Source: Sporomusa acidovorans
Lineage (GTDB): Bacteria > Bacillota > Negativicutes > Sporomusales > Sporomusaceae
Length of the DNA stretch: 64,000 bases
NCBI RefSeq assembly: GCF_900101845.1
Contig: NZ_FNAM01000006.1
Location: 93,783 to 157,782 of the forward strand
Reading direction: 5' to 3'
In this document: positions 9,549-18,056 of the stretch, piece after piece
Numbering within the stretch: the first letter of the stretch is position 1
How the letters are laid out: the number at the start of each line of letters is the position of its first letter
The notes under the pieces: model-generated
Database searches by the model: none
What the model saw: only the letters and a program-made list of their open reading frames with translations
Told to the model about the DNA's origin: nothing
Made by a program: the position numbers and the translations under genes

Positions 9549-10679
9549 TTATTGCACTTCAACCTGCACAACCGCCTCTTTGGCCAGCGCCATAATTTGC
9601 GCAGGAGTCAGATCAGCGGAACCTCTTTTGCGGGGAAGACGGACCGGGTCGGCAAGCGTATAGACAAGATTATCCACATAATTAATTTTCATGGCGAAAT
9701 TAACATTCTGCGGAAAAGTCCCCGTCAGCAGCAGCGCTTTATAGGGATTTACACTCGCCGTAACAACGCCCACAACCTGCCCTTTCGTATTGAACAGCGG
9801 ACCGCCGCTGTTTCCGGGTTGGATGGGAATGCTGATCTGCAATACCCTGGCATCATCCTGAATGCCGGTTATGCTGTTAATGATTCCCTCGCTTAATTTG
9901 GGTTTGGCACCCAGTAAATTAGGCAAAGGAAACCCTACCGTATAGACCGAATCCCCGTCCTTGGGAGTCCCGTAACTTGCCATCGGCAACGGTTTTACCG
10001 GTGCCGCAAGCTTACTCACCTTCAGCAGTGCCAAATCATTAGCCGGATCTTTTGCCACTACCGTCGCTGCCGTTTTCAGGCCGTTGGTATTTTTAATTTC
10101 GATTGTTTTCGCATTATCGACGACATGGTTACTGGTTACCACTAAATCCTGGGTGATAAAAAAACCCGTACCGATCCGGTTTGGAGCCTGAACGGCAGCG
10201 TCATTCCCCGGGTAGATCCTAAAAAGCAGCTTCCTTTCTTTCCTTTCCCCGAAGTATTCCATAATCTGATTCGTTGCCAGCCGGAACGTAGTCCCTAACG
10301 CTTGTCCGTCGGTAACCGTAAGATAGCCATTTGCCTTTTTGTGGACTAAGCCGGTAAACACCTTGGGTACTGCGGTTACCTTCAACTGCAGTTTTATTTT
10401 ACCCTTTTCCCAGGCGGAATCTGTAGATTGAACAATAAATCCAAGATAATCATAGCCCTCACATACGGAAAAATCATTCTTAACAATTGCGATTTCATAC
10501 TTATTATCATCGGTGATCCAAATGCCCTCCAGCAGATCGTCGGGTTTGTCCTTGAAAAAAGTATCAATGGCCTGCTGCCTGTCCAAATCCCCGCCTGGCA
10601 GCGGCATAGCAAAACCCGGTTTTGCGACAAAACATACTACTAAAAACGCCAAAAAGAAATACCACAACTTTTTCATCAT
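9549..10679 (-). CDS. Exported trypsin-like (S1C-type) serine protease with unrecognised N-terminal domain
   Basis: 376 aa with a Sec signal peptide (MMKKLWYFFLAFLVVC, cleavage near GFA). Residues 30-165 form a region I do not recognise. Residues 170-330 form a trypsin-like fold with His in TSNHVVD (about 183), Asp in NDLALL (about 216) and Ser in GNSGGPL (about 290), so it should be catalytically active in the periplasm. Unlike HtrA/DegP it has no C-terminal PDZ domain; the remaining tail is about 40 aa. RBS GGGAGG precedes tandem ATGs. Convergent with the NCS1 gene. Confidence 0.87.
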   Translation of the reverse strand: MMKKLWYFFLAFLVVCFVAKPGFAMPLPGGDLDRQQAIDTFFKDKPDDLLEGIWITDDNKYEIAIVKNDFSVCEGYDYLGFIVQSTDSAWEKGKIKLQLKVTAVPKVFTGLVHKKANGYLTVTDGQALGTTFRLATNQIMEYFGERKERKLLFRIYPGNDAAVQAPNRIGTGFFITQDLVVTSNHVVDNAKTIEIKNTNGLKTAATVVAKDPANDLALLKVSKLAAPVKPLPMASYGTPKDGDSVYTVGFPLPNLLGAKPKLSEGIINSITGIQDDARVLQISIPIQPGNSGGPLFNTKGQVVGVVTASVNPYKALLLTGTFPQNVNFAMKINYVDNLVYTLADPVRLPRKRGSADLTPAQIMALAKEAVVQVEVQ

Positions 10680-10884
10680 AGAAAAGCCTCCCTGGCACTG
10701 CTAAATTAAACCAAATCAATTTTACCATAAATCACAGCCAATAGCTCTTCGAAAATAAATTTTCCGGAAAAACCGGCACCGTTTCCTGTCCCGGAGTAGA
10801 CAACAGTTTATTTTCCATACAAGCTGCAAATCCAGTCTGATCACCATAGTATGTAATAACCTGTTAGTAAAGGAGGGCATACTT

Positions 10885-11001
10885 ATGAGTTTTGGATTTG
10901 GAGGATGCGGTGGTCGGAATGGCTCTGGGATAATAATTATCATTATTATTATTATCCTGGTGTTATGCTGCTTCGACAATGACTGCAGCCCTACCTGTTA
11001 A
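10885..11001 (+). CDS. 38-aa Gly/Cys-rich peptide with poly-isoleucine membrane segment (YjcZ-like)
   Basis: Small gene with AGGAGG 8 nt before ATG. The product has a Gly/Cys/Phe-rich head (MSFGFGGCGGRNGSG), nine consecutive isoleucines followed by LVL, and a Cys-rich tail (five of the last eleven residues hydrophilic, three Cys after CC). The layout of Gly-rich head plus one hydrophobic helix resembles the YjcZ-type sporulation peptides of Bacilli, but the cysteines are unusual. A near-perfect hairpin follows. Being a real gene is supported by the RBS, codon-clean frame and terminator; its function is unknown. Confidence 0.65.
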   Translation: MSFGFGGCGGRNGSGIIIIIIIIILVLCCFDNDCSPTC

Positions 11002-11041
11002 AAACCCATAGGCTAGCTGACAACCACAACGAGATTAGCAC

Positions 11042-11083
11042 AATAGAAAACCGCCTGCCAAAATAGCAGACGGTATTTCTATT
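11042..11083 (+). terminator. Intrinsic terminator after the 38-aa peptide gene
   Basis: AATAGAAAACCGCCTGC (11042-11058) pairs with GCAGACGGTATTTCTATT (from 11066) with one mismatch and a one-base offset, followed by TT. It may also act for the opposite strand. Confidence 0.7.
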
Positions 11084-11149
11084 TTCCGGCCGTAGTGCCG
11101 TTTTTGTGGTTGGCATTCGTTATGTTTCATCACTGCCTCACTCTCAGTG

Positions 11150-11878
11150 TCAGATCGGTGTAGCAAGGTCAATCATTTCCAAATAAATCTTCTTACACTT
11201 TTGAAAATCGGCATTTTTGATAGTTTCCACAATTTGCTTATGATAATAGGTACTATTTTGCATGAATTCTATTATAGACCGCCCTTCATTCTCAATAATT
11301 TGACAGCGATGTACATTTATCGATTTTAAGTATTGGTAAATGGACTCTCTTGCTGCAATAAAGGCCAAAACAAAAAGCGAATTCTTGGATGCTTTACAGA
11401 TTTGGTAATGAAATTCCAAATCCGCTTCTATAAGGCGATCAATGTCGATATTGTCTGCTTCTTTCACCTCATTGGTTACCCGTTCATATTCATCAAAAGC
11501 TTTCTCGAGCTCTAAAATGCATTCACTAGTTGCTCGCTCAATAGCTAACCGGACACACTCTATTTCAATACATTTTCTGAACTCGCAGACATCATTCAAC
11601 ATTTCCGGTTTCATAAACAACTCAGTAACTTCGCTTACATATTTGCGAAAACTGAACTTTTTTACGAAAGTACCCTCTCCCGCTTTTGTTTCAACAATTC
11701 CCAAAGTATTAAGCTTTTGCAGCGCCATTCTTATCGTTAGCCTATTGACTCCAAAATTGTTTGCTAACTCCTGTTCAGAGGGAATTTTAAATCCAGCTTC
11801 CCACTGTTTTGACGTAATATTTTCTTTAATCTTATCACAAACTTGATCTACAAGGCTGACTTTGACTAACTTTGCCAC
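11150..11878 (-). CDS. GntR-family transcriptional regulator, FadR/FCD subfamily
   Basis: 242-aa repressor-type protein. Residues 8-75 form the GntR winged helix (PSEQELANNFGVNRLTIRMALQKL, here quoted only as PSEQELA...VNRLTIR), and residues 85-240 an FCD effector domain with metal-ligand-type residues (DLEFH, and YHKQIVE near the end). The GTG start at 11878 is chosen because AAGGAG lies 6 nt upstream; an ATG 18 codons earlier lacks an RBS. FCD regulators usually control uptake and breakdown of sugar acids or organic acids, so the MFS/enolase pair at 18-21 kb is a possible target, but they are not adjacent. Confidence 0.88.
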   Translation of the reverse strand: MAKLVKVSLVDQVCDKIKENITSKQWEAGFKIPSEQELANNFGVNRLTIRMALQKLNTLGIVETKAGEGTFVKKFSFRKYVSEVTELFMKPEMLNDVCEFRKCIEIECVRLAIERATSECILELEKAFDEYERVTNEVKEADNIDIDRLIEADLEFHYQICKASKNSLFVLAFIAARESIYQYLKSINVHRCQIIENEGRSIIEFMQNSTYYHKQIVETIKNADFQKCKKIYLEMIDLATPI

Positions 11879-11932
11879 ACTATTCTCCTTTATAATATTA
11901 CTTTTTATTATTAGAATCTGTTTCAAAAACAA

Positions 11933-12413
11933 GCCATACTATTATATAATGTTTTCTCTAGTTAGCAATATCATATAGTATAGACGCACGAAATATGAGA
12001 CATATCTATTATGACATTTTATAATTCATCTGCAACAAGGTAAATTCCAATTAATATTATAACTGGAATTGACTGTAACCGCAATGTATTGATACGTGTT
12101 TATCAATGCATTTTGTTCACTATTTCTGCCTATTCTTTGCTTCAATGTATATTGCCAGCTACTCTGCGATAGCACTTCCAAGAGGGCATCATCAGTCAGC
12201 GCATGAGACATGCCCTTGCACTTCGTTCACTCTCGATGAGCGTTACTTTACAGTATCCTTAAAGGGATTTGCTGAAATATAAATCAAAGTAACTAGCCTG
12301 AAACAACTCAAGCTAGTCACTCCTGTAGCACAAAAAACTTTAGTTGAATAGGAAAACTCTGCTACACAATTCGATTCACAAGCTGACCTTAGTACCATTA
12401 GGGTTGCTTAGAA
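11933..12413. other. Intergenic stretch without a convincing gene
   Basis: No coding region is supported. It contains an imperfect palindrome AATGTATTGATA / TATCAATGCATT (12083-12094 / 12101-12112) of unknown role, the GntR promoter region at its left, and the dms terminator at its right. A 61-codon open frame on the minus strand has no RBS and no recognisable motif. Confidence 0.5.
12292..12317 (-). terminator. Probable terminator of the dmsABC-like operon
   Basis: 10-bp stem with one mismatch, ACTAGCCTGA / TCAAGCTAGT, with a 6-nt loop, about 100 bp past dmsC. The T tract on the minus strand is interrupted. Confidence 0.5.
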
Positions 12414-13259
12414 TTAAAAAGGCAAAAAATTGTTTGGCCCCACTACATACAACAGGGATCGTCCAACAAAGGAACCAAATAAGATAAAAATAAAGCTGAG
12501 AAGGCAAACCCGAAAATTGACAGTATTGATCTTGCCTGACCAATATGTAAAAGCCAAGCCCATAGGCAACACGCAGGCAAAGAGTACATAGACCAATAGC
12601 CATAGCAAATACTCGCTGGTTACTACTGTAAAAACGTGTTGAAGCTTGGCGACTGCATATTGATCTCCGGTAACCTGCCCCAGCATGGACAGCATCCACA
12701 ATACGGAAATAAACAGAACAAGTCCGCACATTCCCATGATCAGTAGCGCACTCTTAGCCATAGGTTGGGTATCCGTTGAGGTGTTAAGAAAAAATACCGT
12801 AAAAGAACCAAATAATAAAGTGGTAGCAAAAAAGGACAGCGGCACCCAGCCAGAATTCCATATTATTTGTGCGGGAATCAGGTACACCATAGCACTGGCC
12901 GCGACAGCATAAAGGCCCAGCAAGCTGGTGATGATACCCAATGGAGTCTGATAACTCTCTTCGTGCTTCCACCAAGTAAAACTGTATAAACAAGCAGCAC
13001 CGGCAAAGGCCCCACTCAAAAGATTTTCCCGGCTCAGCCAGGAACTACCAATATTCATCAGGGCATATGCACCATTGATCGGTTGGCCTAAATGAAGCAT
13101 GGCTACCAGCATGCCGCAGGCTACCACGGGAAAAATTGTCATGGCAGCAATTCTAACTTGGGGCTTGTGGGCTGTGTTACGCTGCAACCAAGTTGTAGCC
13201 AGGCTTAAACCGCAGGCTAGCTGCAGCAGAACGGTAAAGATAACTAATGACCATTCCAT
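12414..13259 (-). CDS. dmsC: DmsC-like membrane anchor of a molybdenum oxidoreductase
   Basis: 281-aa integral membrane protein with about eight TM helices, matching the DMSO reductase anchor family (start MEWSLVIFTVLLQLACGLSL, a typical DmsC opening). It would bind the DmsAB-type heterodimer on the outer face of the inner membrane and oxidise menaquinol. GGAGGG lies 9 nt before ATG, and the ATG directly follows the dmsB stop codon, so translation is coupled. No cytochrome-type haem motif is evident, as in other DmsC proteins. Confidence 0.85.
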   Translation of the reverse strand: MEWSLVIFTVLLQLACGLSLATTWLQRNTAHKPQVRIAAMTIFPVVACGMLVAMLHLGQPINGAYALMNIGSSWLSRENLLSGAFAGAACLYSFTWWKHEESYQTPLGIITSLLGLYAVAASAMVYLIPAQIIWNSGWVPLSFFATTLLFGSFTVFFLNTSTDTQPMAKSALLIMGMCGLVLFISVLWMLSMLGQVTGDQYAVAKLQHVFTVVTSEYLLWLLVYVLFACVLPMGLAFTYWSGKINTVNFRVCLLSFIFILFGSFVGRSLLYVVGPNNFLPF

Positions 13260-13829
13260 TTATGCATACCCTCCTTTTCTGGCTTCCGGTTTTACCTTAT
13301 AACGGGAAGATGGTTTCGTAATCTCAGGAGACGGAATATTGCGGATGGAAATAGTAACGCCTGGAAGACTAGCAAAATCAGAGAGTTTACCAACTTCGAT
13401 GGCCCTCATGGGACAAGCTGCTACACAGGCAGGCTGCTCACCGTCTTTTACATTTTTCAGACACATATTGCACTTTTTTACCTTGCCGCTAGCGGCACTA
13501 AATTGAGGTGCGCCATAAGGGCAGGCCCAGGTACAGTATTTACACCCAATGCACCGCTCCGGGTTATGAATCACAAGGCCGTCTTCCGTTCTTTTCGTAT
13601 AGGCCTTGGCCGGACAAACCTTGGCGCAGACCGGGTCATCACAGTGATTGCAGGACATGGAAACATTATATACATAAACCTTGGGAAACTCGCCGCCTTC
13701 AATGGAACGTACTTTTCTTAGCCTTTGACCGGGCTCTGCTTGGTTAATATCCTTGCAGGCGATTTCGCAGGTTTTACAATTAATGCACTTAGTTGTATCG
13801 ACGTAAAAGGCCAATTGATTACTATTCAT
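13260..13829 (-). CDS. dmsB: DmsB-like four-cluster ferredoxin subunit
   Basis: 189-aa electron-transfer subunit with four Cys groups: CINCKTCEIAC, CNHCDDPVCAKVCP, CIGCKYCTWACP and CNMCLKN...CVAACP. This is the pattern for four [4Fe-4S] clusters in the DmsB/PsrB family. It passes electrons from the membrane anchor to the molybdopterin subunit. No signal peptide: it would be co-exported with the Tat-tagged catalytic subunit. RBS GAAGGAG upstream; it lies 17 bp after the dmsA stop and is adjacent to dmsC. Confidence 0.9.
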   Translation of the reverse strand: MNSNQLAFYVDTTKCINCKTCEIACKDINQAEPGQRLRKVRSIEGGEFPKVYVYNVSMSCNHCDDPVCAKVCPAKAYTKRTEDGLVIHNPERCIGCKYCTWACPYGAPQFSAASGKVKKCNMCLKNVKDGEQPACVAACPMRAIEVGKLSDFASLPGVTISIRNIPSPEITKPSSRYKVKPEARKGGYA

Positions 13830-13846
13830 TGCAAAATCTCCTTCCC

Positions 13847-16192
13847 TTATTGCTTGGCTACTTGAACCAAGATAGTATGCTGGGCGTTGCCATGGGCTAA
13901 CGGAGTCGGTCGCTGGCTAGTCAGAATGTTGATGCAGCCACGCTGGCAAACACCTTCTGCATTCGGGGTATACCAAGCCCCTTGCGGAATAGCCACAACA
14001 CCAGGACGAATACGTTGCGTAAGCCGAACAGGTATAACAAGGGCACCGCGATCATTAAAGACCTTAGCTTTGCATCCGTCACCAATACCCCGGCCAGCAG
14101 CATCATCGGGATGCATCCACATAGTCTGACCTTCGGCTTCTTCCAGCCAAGGCGTTTCATCAAAGATAGAGTGAGTCCGCCGTTTAATATGGGGCCCGAT
14201 ACACTGCAGCGGATATTTCTCTATCAGCGGATCTGACGGTCCCTCCCACGCGGCAATATATTTAGGCACACCGGGAATTTCCGGATGATTCATAGCGTGC
14301 AGAGTTTTAGAAAAGATCTCAATTTTCCCTGAGGGAGTTTTAAAGGGATATCTTTCCCGATCACTGATCTCCTTAGCATAGGCGACATGAAGGTTAGCTT
14401 CTTTTTTGAAGCAACCTGTTTGTTTCAATTCTTCCCAGGCGGGAAAACCCGGCTCATTCTTCTGGGCATCAGCCACAATTTCCTTTAGCCAGTCTACATC
14501 ACTTTTGCCTTCGGTAAACTTGGCTCCCATACCTAGTTTTTCAGCCACCTGGCTGATCCACCAATAATCACGCTTGCACTCGCCTGGTGCTTCCACAGCT
14601 TTACTGCCCAGGAGTACATACTGATCGCCAGACCAGGGATAGCCAAGATCATCCCGTTCAAAGGCATGGTCAGAAGGCAAAATAACATCGGCAAATTTGA
14701 GGCTGGGGGTAATAAAATGGTCGGAGGCCACAATAAACTGCACCAAATTCTCATCCTGCAGGATCTTTTTTGTTTTATTAATATCTGAATGCTGGTTTAT
14801 TAACGTATTGCTGGCCAAATTCCAGATAAATTTAATATTGCTTTTGAGGGGGCCATTTTTCACCCCGTCGGCCGCCGTCATTTCCGTGCCCCGTACAATA
14901 GCATCTGTCCACAAGAACACCGGAATAGATGTTTTGACGGCATTGGTACCAATCGGCAAGATCGGTTTAATTTTCAAGCTATTATTTCTGTAACCCTCGC
15001 CAGTGCCGCTACCGCCGCCAAGTTTACCAATATTTCCGGTCATAGCTGCCAAAACCGCCCCCATCCGTACGGATAGCTCACCCTGAGCATGACGCTGCGG
15101 TCCAAGCCCCTGCATCAATTGGGCCGGCTTGGTTGTAGCATAATCAATGGCCAGTTGACGGATAGTTAAGGCATCTATTCCGGTAATCGCTTCAGCCCAT
15201 TCGGGGGTTTTGGGCTGACCATCCCCTTCTCCTAAAACATAGCTTTTAAAAGAATTGCCTGCAGGGACGCCTTCTGGCATATGAGCTTCATCAAAGCCTA
15301 TGCAATATTTATCCAAGAAGACTTGGTCCTGAAGATTTTCCTGAATAATGACATAAGCCATAGCTACAAAAAGAGCTGTATCGGTGGTAGGCTTTAAAGG
15401 AATCCATTGATCGGCAAAAGTAGCGGCCGTCTCCGAATAGCGGGGATCAATGACAACGATCTTTGCGCCGGCTGCTTTAGCCTTTGCCAGCCAATAGTTG
15501 GAGTTCGTTTCAAAAATGGTTTCGGCCGAGTTAAAACCGTTTAAAATAATCAGCTTGGAGTGTACTAAAGTATCATAGCTATTATTATCAGCTGCACTAC
15601 CCAGTATAAAGGGAGCAGCATAGGCAGCGCAGGCAGAACTATAGCTACCATAATAACTCAAGTATCCACCCAGTAAATTCATCAACCGAAACGCACTAAA
15701 CCGACCGGAAACAGCCCCCCGGTCACCGGTGCCATATTGGATATATACGGCGTCATTTCCATACTTATTAAGTACATCCTTTAGGTTTTGCGCAATAAGA
15801 CTAGTGGCTTCATCCCAGGAAATGCGCTGAAACTTGCCTTCCCCTCGCTTACCCACACGTTTCATCGGGTATTTGAGCCGATCAGGATGGGTTAGCCGAT
15901 TAGTCGTAGAGCGCCCCCTAAGACAAGCCCGCAGCTGTGGCATTTTTTCCGTATCCGGCGAATCATCAGTAATAAGTCTTGTGATTTTCCCGTTTCTTAC
16001 ATAGGCTTTTAGCTGACAGCGACCGCCGCAATTGTGGTTGCAGACAACTGGCACAATACGGGTTCCATCGTCCACTTGGGCAAAAGCTGTTGACTTTAGG
16101 GAAAAATATCCTATTGGCCCCATTAAAATCGCAGCACTGGCTACTGTGCCTGATAGTTTTAAAAAATTTCTTCTGGTAATTTGATGCATCAT
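13847..16192 (-). CDS. dmsA: Tat-exported molybdopterin oxidoreductase catalytic subunit (DmsA-like)
   Basis: 781-aa catalytic subunit of the DMSO reductase superfamily. The N terminus carries a twin-arginine signal (TRRNFLKLSG), then a [4Fe-4S] site CNHNCGGRC...C (residues about 50-90), and an MGD-binding body. The stretch YGSYSSACAAY aligns by eye with the region of the Mo-ligand Ser in DmsA, suggesting a Ser-ligated Mo. The substrate cannot be fixed (DMSO, TMAO, other oxides or a related acceptor). Two ATGs in tandem follow GGGAGG; the first is listed. No TorD/DmsD-type chaperone gene is seen in the window. Confidence 0.87.
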   Translation of the reverse strand: MMHQITRRNFLKLSGTVASAAILMGPIGYFSLKSTAFAQVDDGTRIVPVVCNHNCGGRCQLKAYVRNGKITRLITDDSPDTEKMPQLRACLRGRSTTNRLTHPDRLKYPMKRVGKRGEGKFQRISWDEATSLIAQNLKDVLNKYGNDAVYIQYGTGDRGAVSGRFSAFRLMNLLGGYLSYYGSYSSACAAYAAPFILGSAADNNSYDTLVHSKLIILNGFNSAETIFETNSNYWLAKAKAAGAKIVVIDPRYSETAATFADQWIPLKPTTDTALFVAMAYVIIQENLQDQVFLDKYCIGFDEAHMPEGVPAGNSFKSYVLGEGDGQPKTPEWAEAITGIDALTIRQLAIDYATTKPAQLMQGLGPQRHAQGELSVRMGAVLAAMTGNIGKLGGGSGTGEGYRNNSLKIKPILPIGTNAVKTSIPVFLWTDAIVRGTEMTAADGVKNGPLKSNIKFIWNLASNTLINQHSDINKTKKILQDENLVQFIVASDHFITPSLKFADVILPSDHAFERDDLGYPWSGDQYVLLGSKAVEAPGECKRDYWWISQVAEKLGMGAKFTEGKSDVDWLKEIVADAQKNEPGFPAWEELKQTGCFKKEANLHVAYAKEISDRERYPFKTPSGKIEIFSKTLHAMNHPEIPGVPKYIAAWEGPSDPLIEKYPLQCIGPHIKRRTHSIFDETPWLEEAEGQTMWMHPDDAAGRGIGDGCKAKVFNDRGALVIPVRLTQRIRPGVVAIPQGAWYTPNAEGVCQRGCINILTSQRPTPLAHGNAQHTILVQVAKQ

Positions 16193-16220
16193 ATCAACCT
16201 CCCATATTCGTAACTACAAG

Positions 16221-16274
16221 AGGCGGATTTGAAATGGTATGGATTGCCTCCATATCTGCATCTCTCATCCGCCT
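16221..16274. promoter_or_regulatory. Inverted repeat in the dmsA leader
   Basis: AGGCGGAT (16221-16228) and ATCCGCCT (16267-16274) are perfect 8-bp arms, 38 nt apart, 30 bp upstream of dmsA. This could be an mRNA leader structure or a regulator site. No known consensus recognised. Confidence 0.35.
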
Positions 16275-16434
16275 TGAGTAAGTTGAGCGATATCTTAAAT
16301 ATAGTATAGGAAATTAATCAGGGGTAGAGGTCCTATCCCCGTATGATATTGTAGAAGGGATTTTATTTATAGATAAATTGTTTGCAATCCCGGACCATGC
16401 TTCACTGCCCCGGGCTATCTATAATTCCTCAATC

Positions 16435-17910
16435 TTAATAGAAGAAATCAATCTTTGTGTGGTAATATTTACCTAAATTACTTACGCCCCCGGTAAGCTT
16501 GCTATCCTTGATCTTCAGGTCTTGAAGTTCAGTGGTCCAAACTACATTCTTGGCAATAGTTTTTGCCACCGCCAGGAATACGCCTTTGATATTGTCAGTA
16601 CCTTTAAGAAATACCGGATAGGCTCCTGACATATAGCTGAGTGCCTGACCGTCAAAGCCGCTGGCACCATACGGCGTAGCACCGGCTTCAATGCTGCGAT
16701 AAGAAACAGCCCAGCCAAAGTCGTTAACTTTCGTGTAGTCCGTCAGTGGTTTACCCTCAAAGAAGGCTGGCCGAAATTTAGTGGCGCTAGTCAGTTCTAT
16801 AGCCCAGCCTTTCGGACTATCGGACAGGTGGCTTCCTGAAACATTATTGAGTTTAGTAGAAACATAGTCGCCAATAAGCAGCAGTTTATCACCCAACTTG
16901 GCATCAAAACCCACTGCCCAGCCTTTCGAGTTCGCAAAACTGTCGCCGGTAGTGATATTCATCGTTCCGCCGACTCCGTTAGTACTGCTGAAACCAGAAA
17001 CGTCAGACCAATAATATCCGCCCATCACATTAACATTTTTGCTTGCCTTAAAGTTAATTTGTGCAGTCGTAAGGGTTTTAGCATCCCCGGTGACACTATC
17101 TTTATAAGCATTTGCTGCCGTACCGTTGCCTACGACATTATTCACCGAACCGGTAAACTGAGCAGCCCCGATTGTTTTATCAAAGCGAACACCATCAACA
17201 CCTATGGATTTACCCAAAATACCATGCGAAAAGGCATCATAGGGGAAACGGCCGGCGCGAATGCTATCGAAACCAAGGGCATTTTTGGCTGTCACCGCAA
17301 AGATATCAAAGGTTACCGTTGAACCATTGCTATTATCATAGTTGCCCATTTTGCCACTAGCATTCACCCGCGCGGTCACGGACATATTATCATTGATATT
17401 GGCATTAATCTTAATGCGCTGACGATAATCAAACTTATCAGATCCATGAAGTTTTGATACGCCCGGAGCATTGGAAGTATTCCCCATATAACGAAACCTT
17501 GTTTCGCCGCTTATCCAGGTATTGGTCTTTGTTTCTACTTTAGCTACCCGGGCGCCTAACTTGTTGAGTTCGCTGGCAAACTCAGCAGACAGCTTATCAA
17601 TTAGCTGCTTGTTCGTATCGTTGGCTGTGTCATACTTGTCCATTGCTTTTGCCACAATAATCGCCATTTCATAGCGGGTTATAGTTTTGTCGCCTTTATA
17701 GTACCTGTCGCTGTAGCCATCAACAATGCCGGCTTGTGTCAATTTCGTCACGGCGTCATAGGCCCAGTGGTTAACCGGAACATCGCTAAAAGACTGAGCA
17801 ACCGCAGCCTGAGCAGTACTGGGAATAATCGCAGTTCCGCTCGCGGTAATCGTCATAAGTGCTACCGATACAATTGTTAACCATTTGCTTATTTTGTGTC
17901 TCTTTTTCAT
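16435..17910 (-). CDS. SLH-domain outer-membrane beta-barrel protein (OmpM-type porin)
   Basis: 491 aa: Sec signal peptide (about 1-36), one SLH domain (40-95; FSDVPVNHWAYDAV, ITRYEMAIIVAKAM), a coiled coil (98-130) and a C-terminal beta-barrel of alternating amphipathic strands ending in an aromatic residue (DFFY). In diderm Firmicutes such proteins tether the outer membrane to peptidoglycan through the SLH domain and act as porins. This is the best single marker in the window for a Negativicutes host. It lies between the dms operon and the sugar-acid genes and is probably transcribed alone. Confidence 0.93.
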   Translation of the reverse strand: MKKRHKISKWLTIVSVALMTITASGTAIIPSTAQAAVAQSFSDVPVNHWAYDAVTKLTQAGIVDGYSDRYYKGDKTITRYEMAIIVAKAMDKYDTANDTNKQLIDKLSAEFASELNKLGARVAKVETKTNTWISGETRFRYMGNTSNAPGVSKLHGSDKFDYRQRIKINANINDNMSVTARVNASGKMGNYDNSNGSTVTFDIFAVTAKNALGFDSIRAGRFPYDAFSHGILGKSIGVDGVRFDKTIGAAQFTGSVNNVVGNGTAANAYKDSVTGDAKTLTTAQINFKASKNVNVMGGYYWSDVSGFSSTNGVGGTMNITTGDSFANSKGWAVGFDAKLGDKLLLIGDYVSTKLNNVSGSHLSDSPKGWAIELTSATKFRPAFFEGKPLTDYTKVNDFGWAVSYRSIEAGATPYGASGFDGQALSYMSGAYPVFLKGTDNIKGVFLAVAKTIAKNVVWTTELQDLKIKDSKLTGGVSNLGKYYHTKIDFFY

Positions 17911-18056
17911 AATACCTCTCCCCTATTACAGTTCTAAAAGTCCTCTACCTAACCTATTTTATTTATAGTTGCAATAATCACATTGCGGCATCGGCTAACC
18001 CTATATAGTGGCAATAGGTAATGCCTCCAGCCAGCAAAAAACTTGGGGTACTACCA

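Noticed and set aside
12026..12211. 61-codon open frame on the minus strand between gntR and dmsC
   Set aside because: No RBS, no recognisable motif, and the surrounding DNA has no other coding signal.
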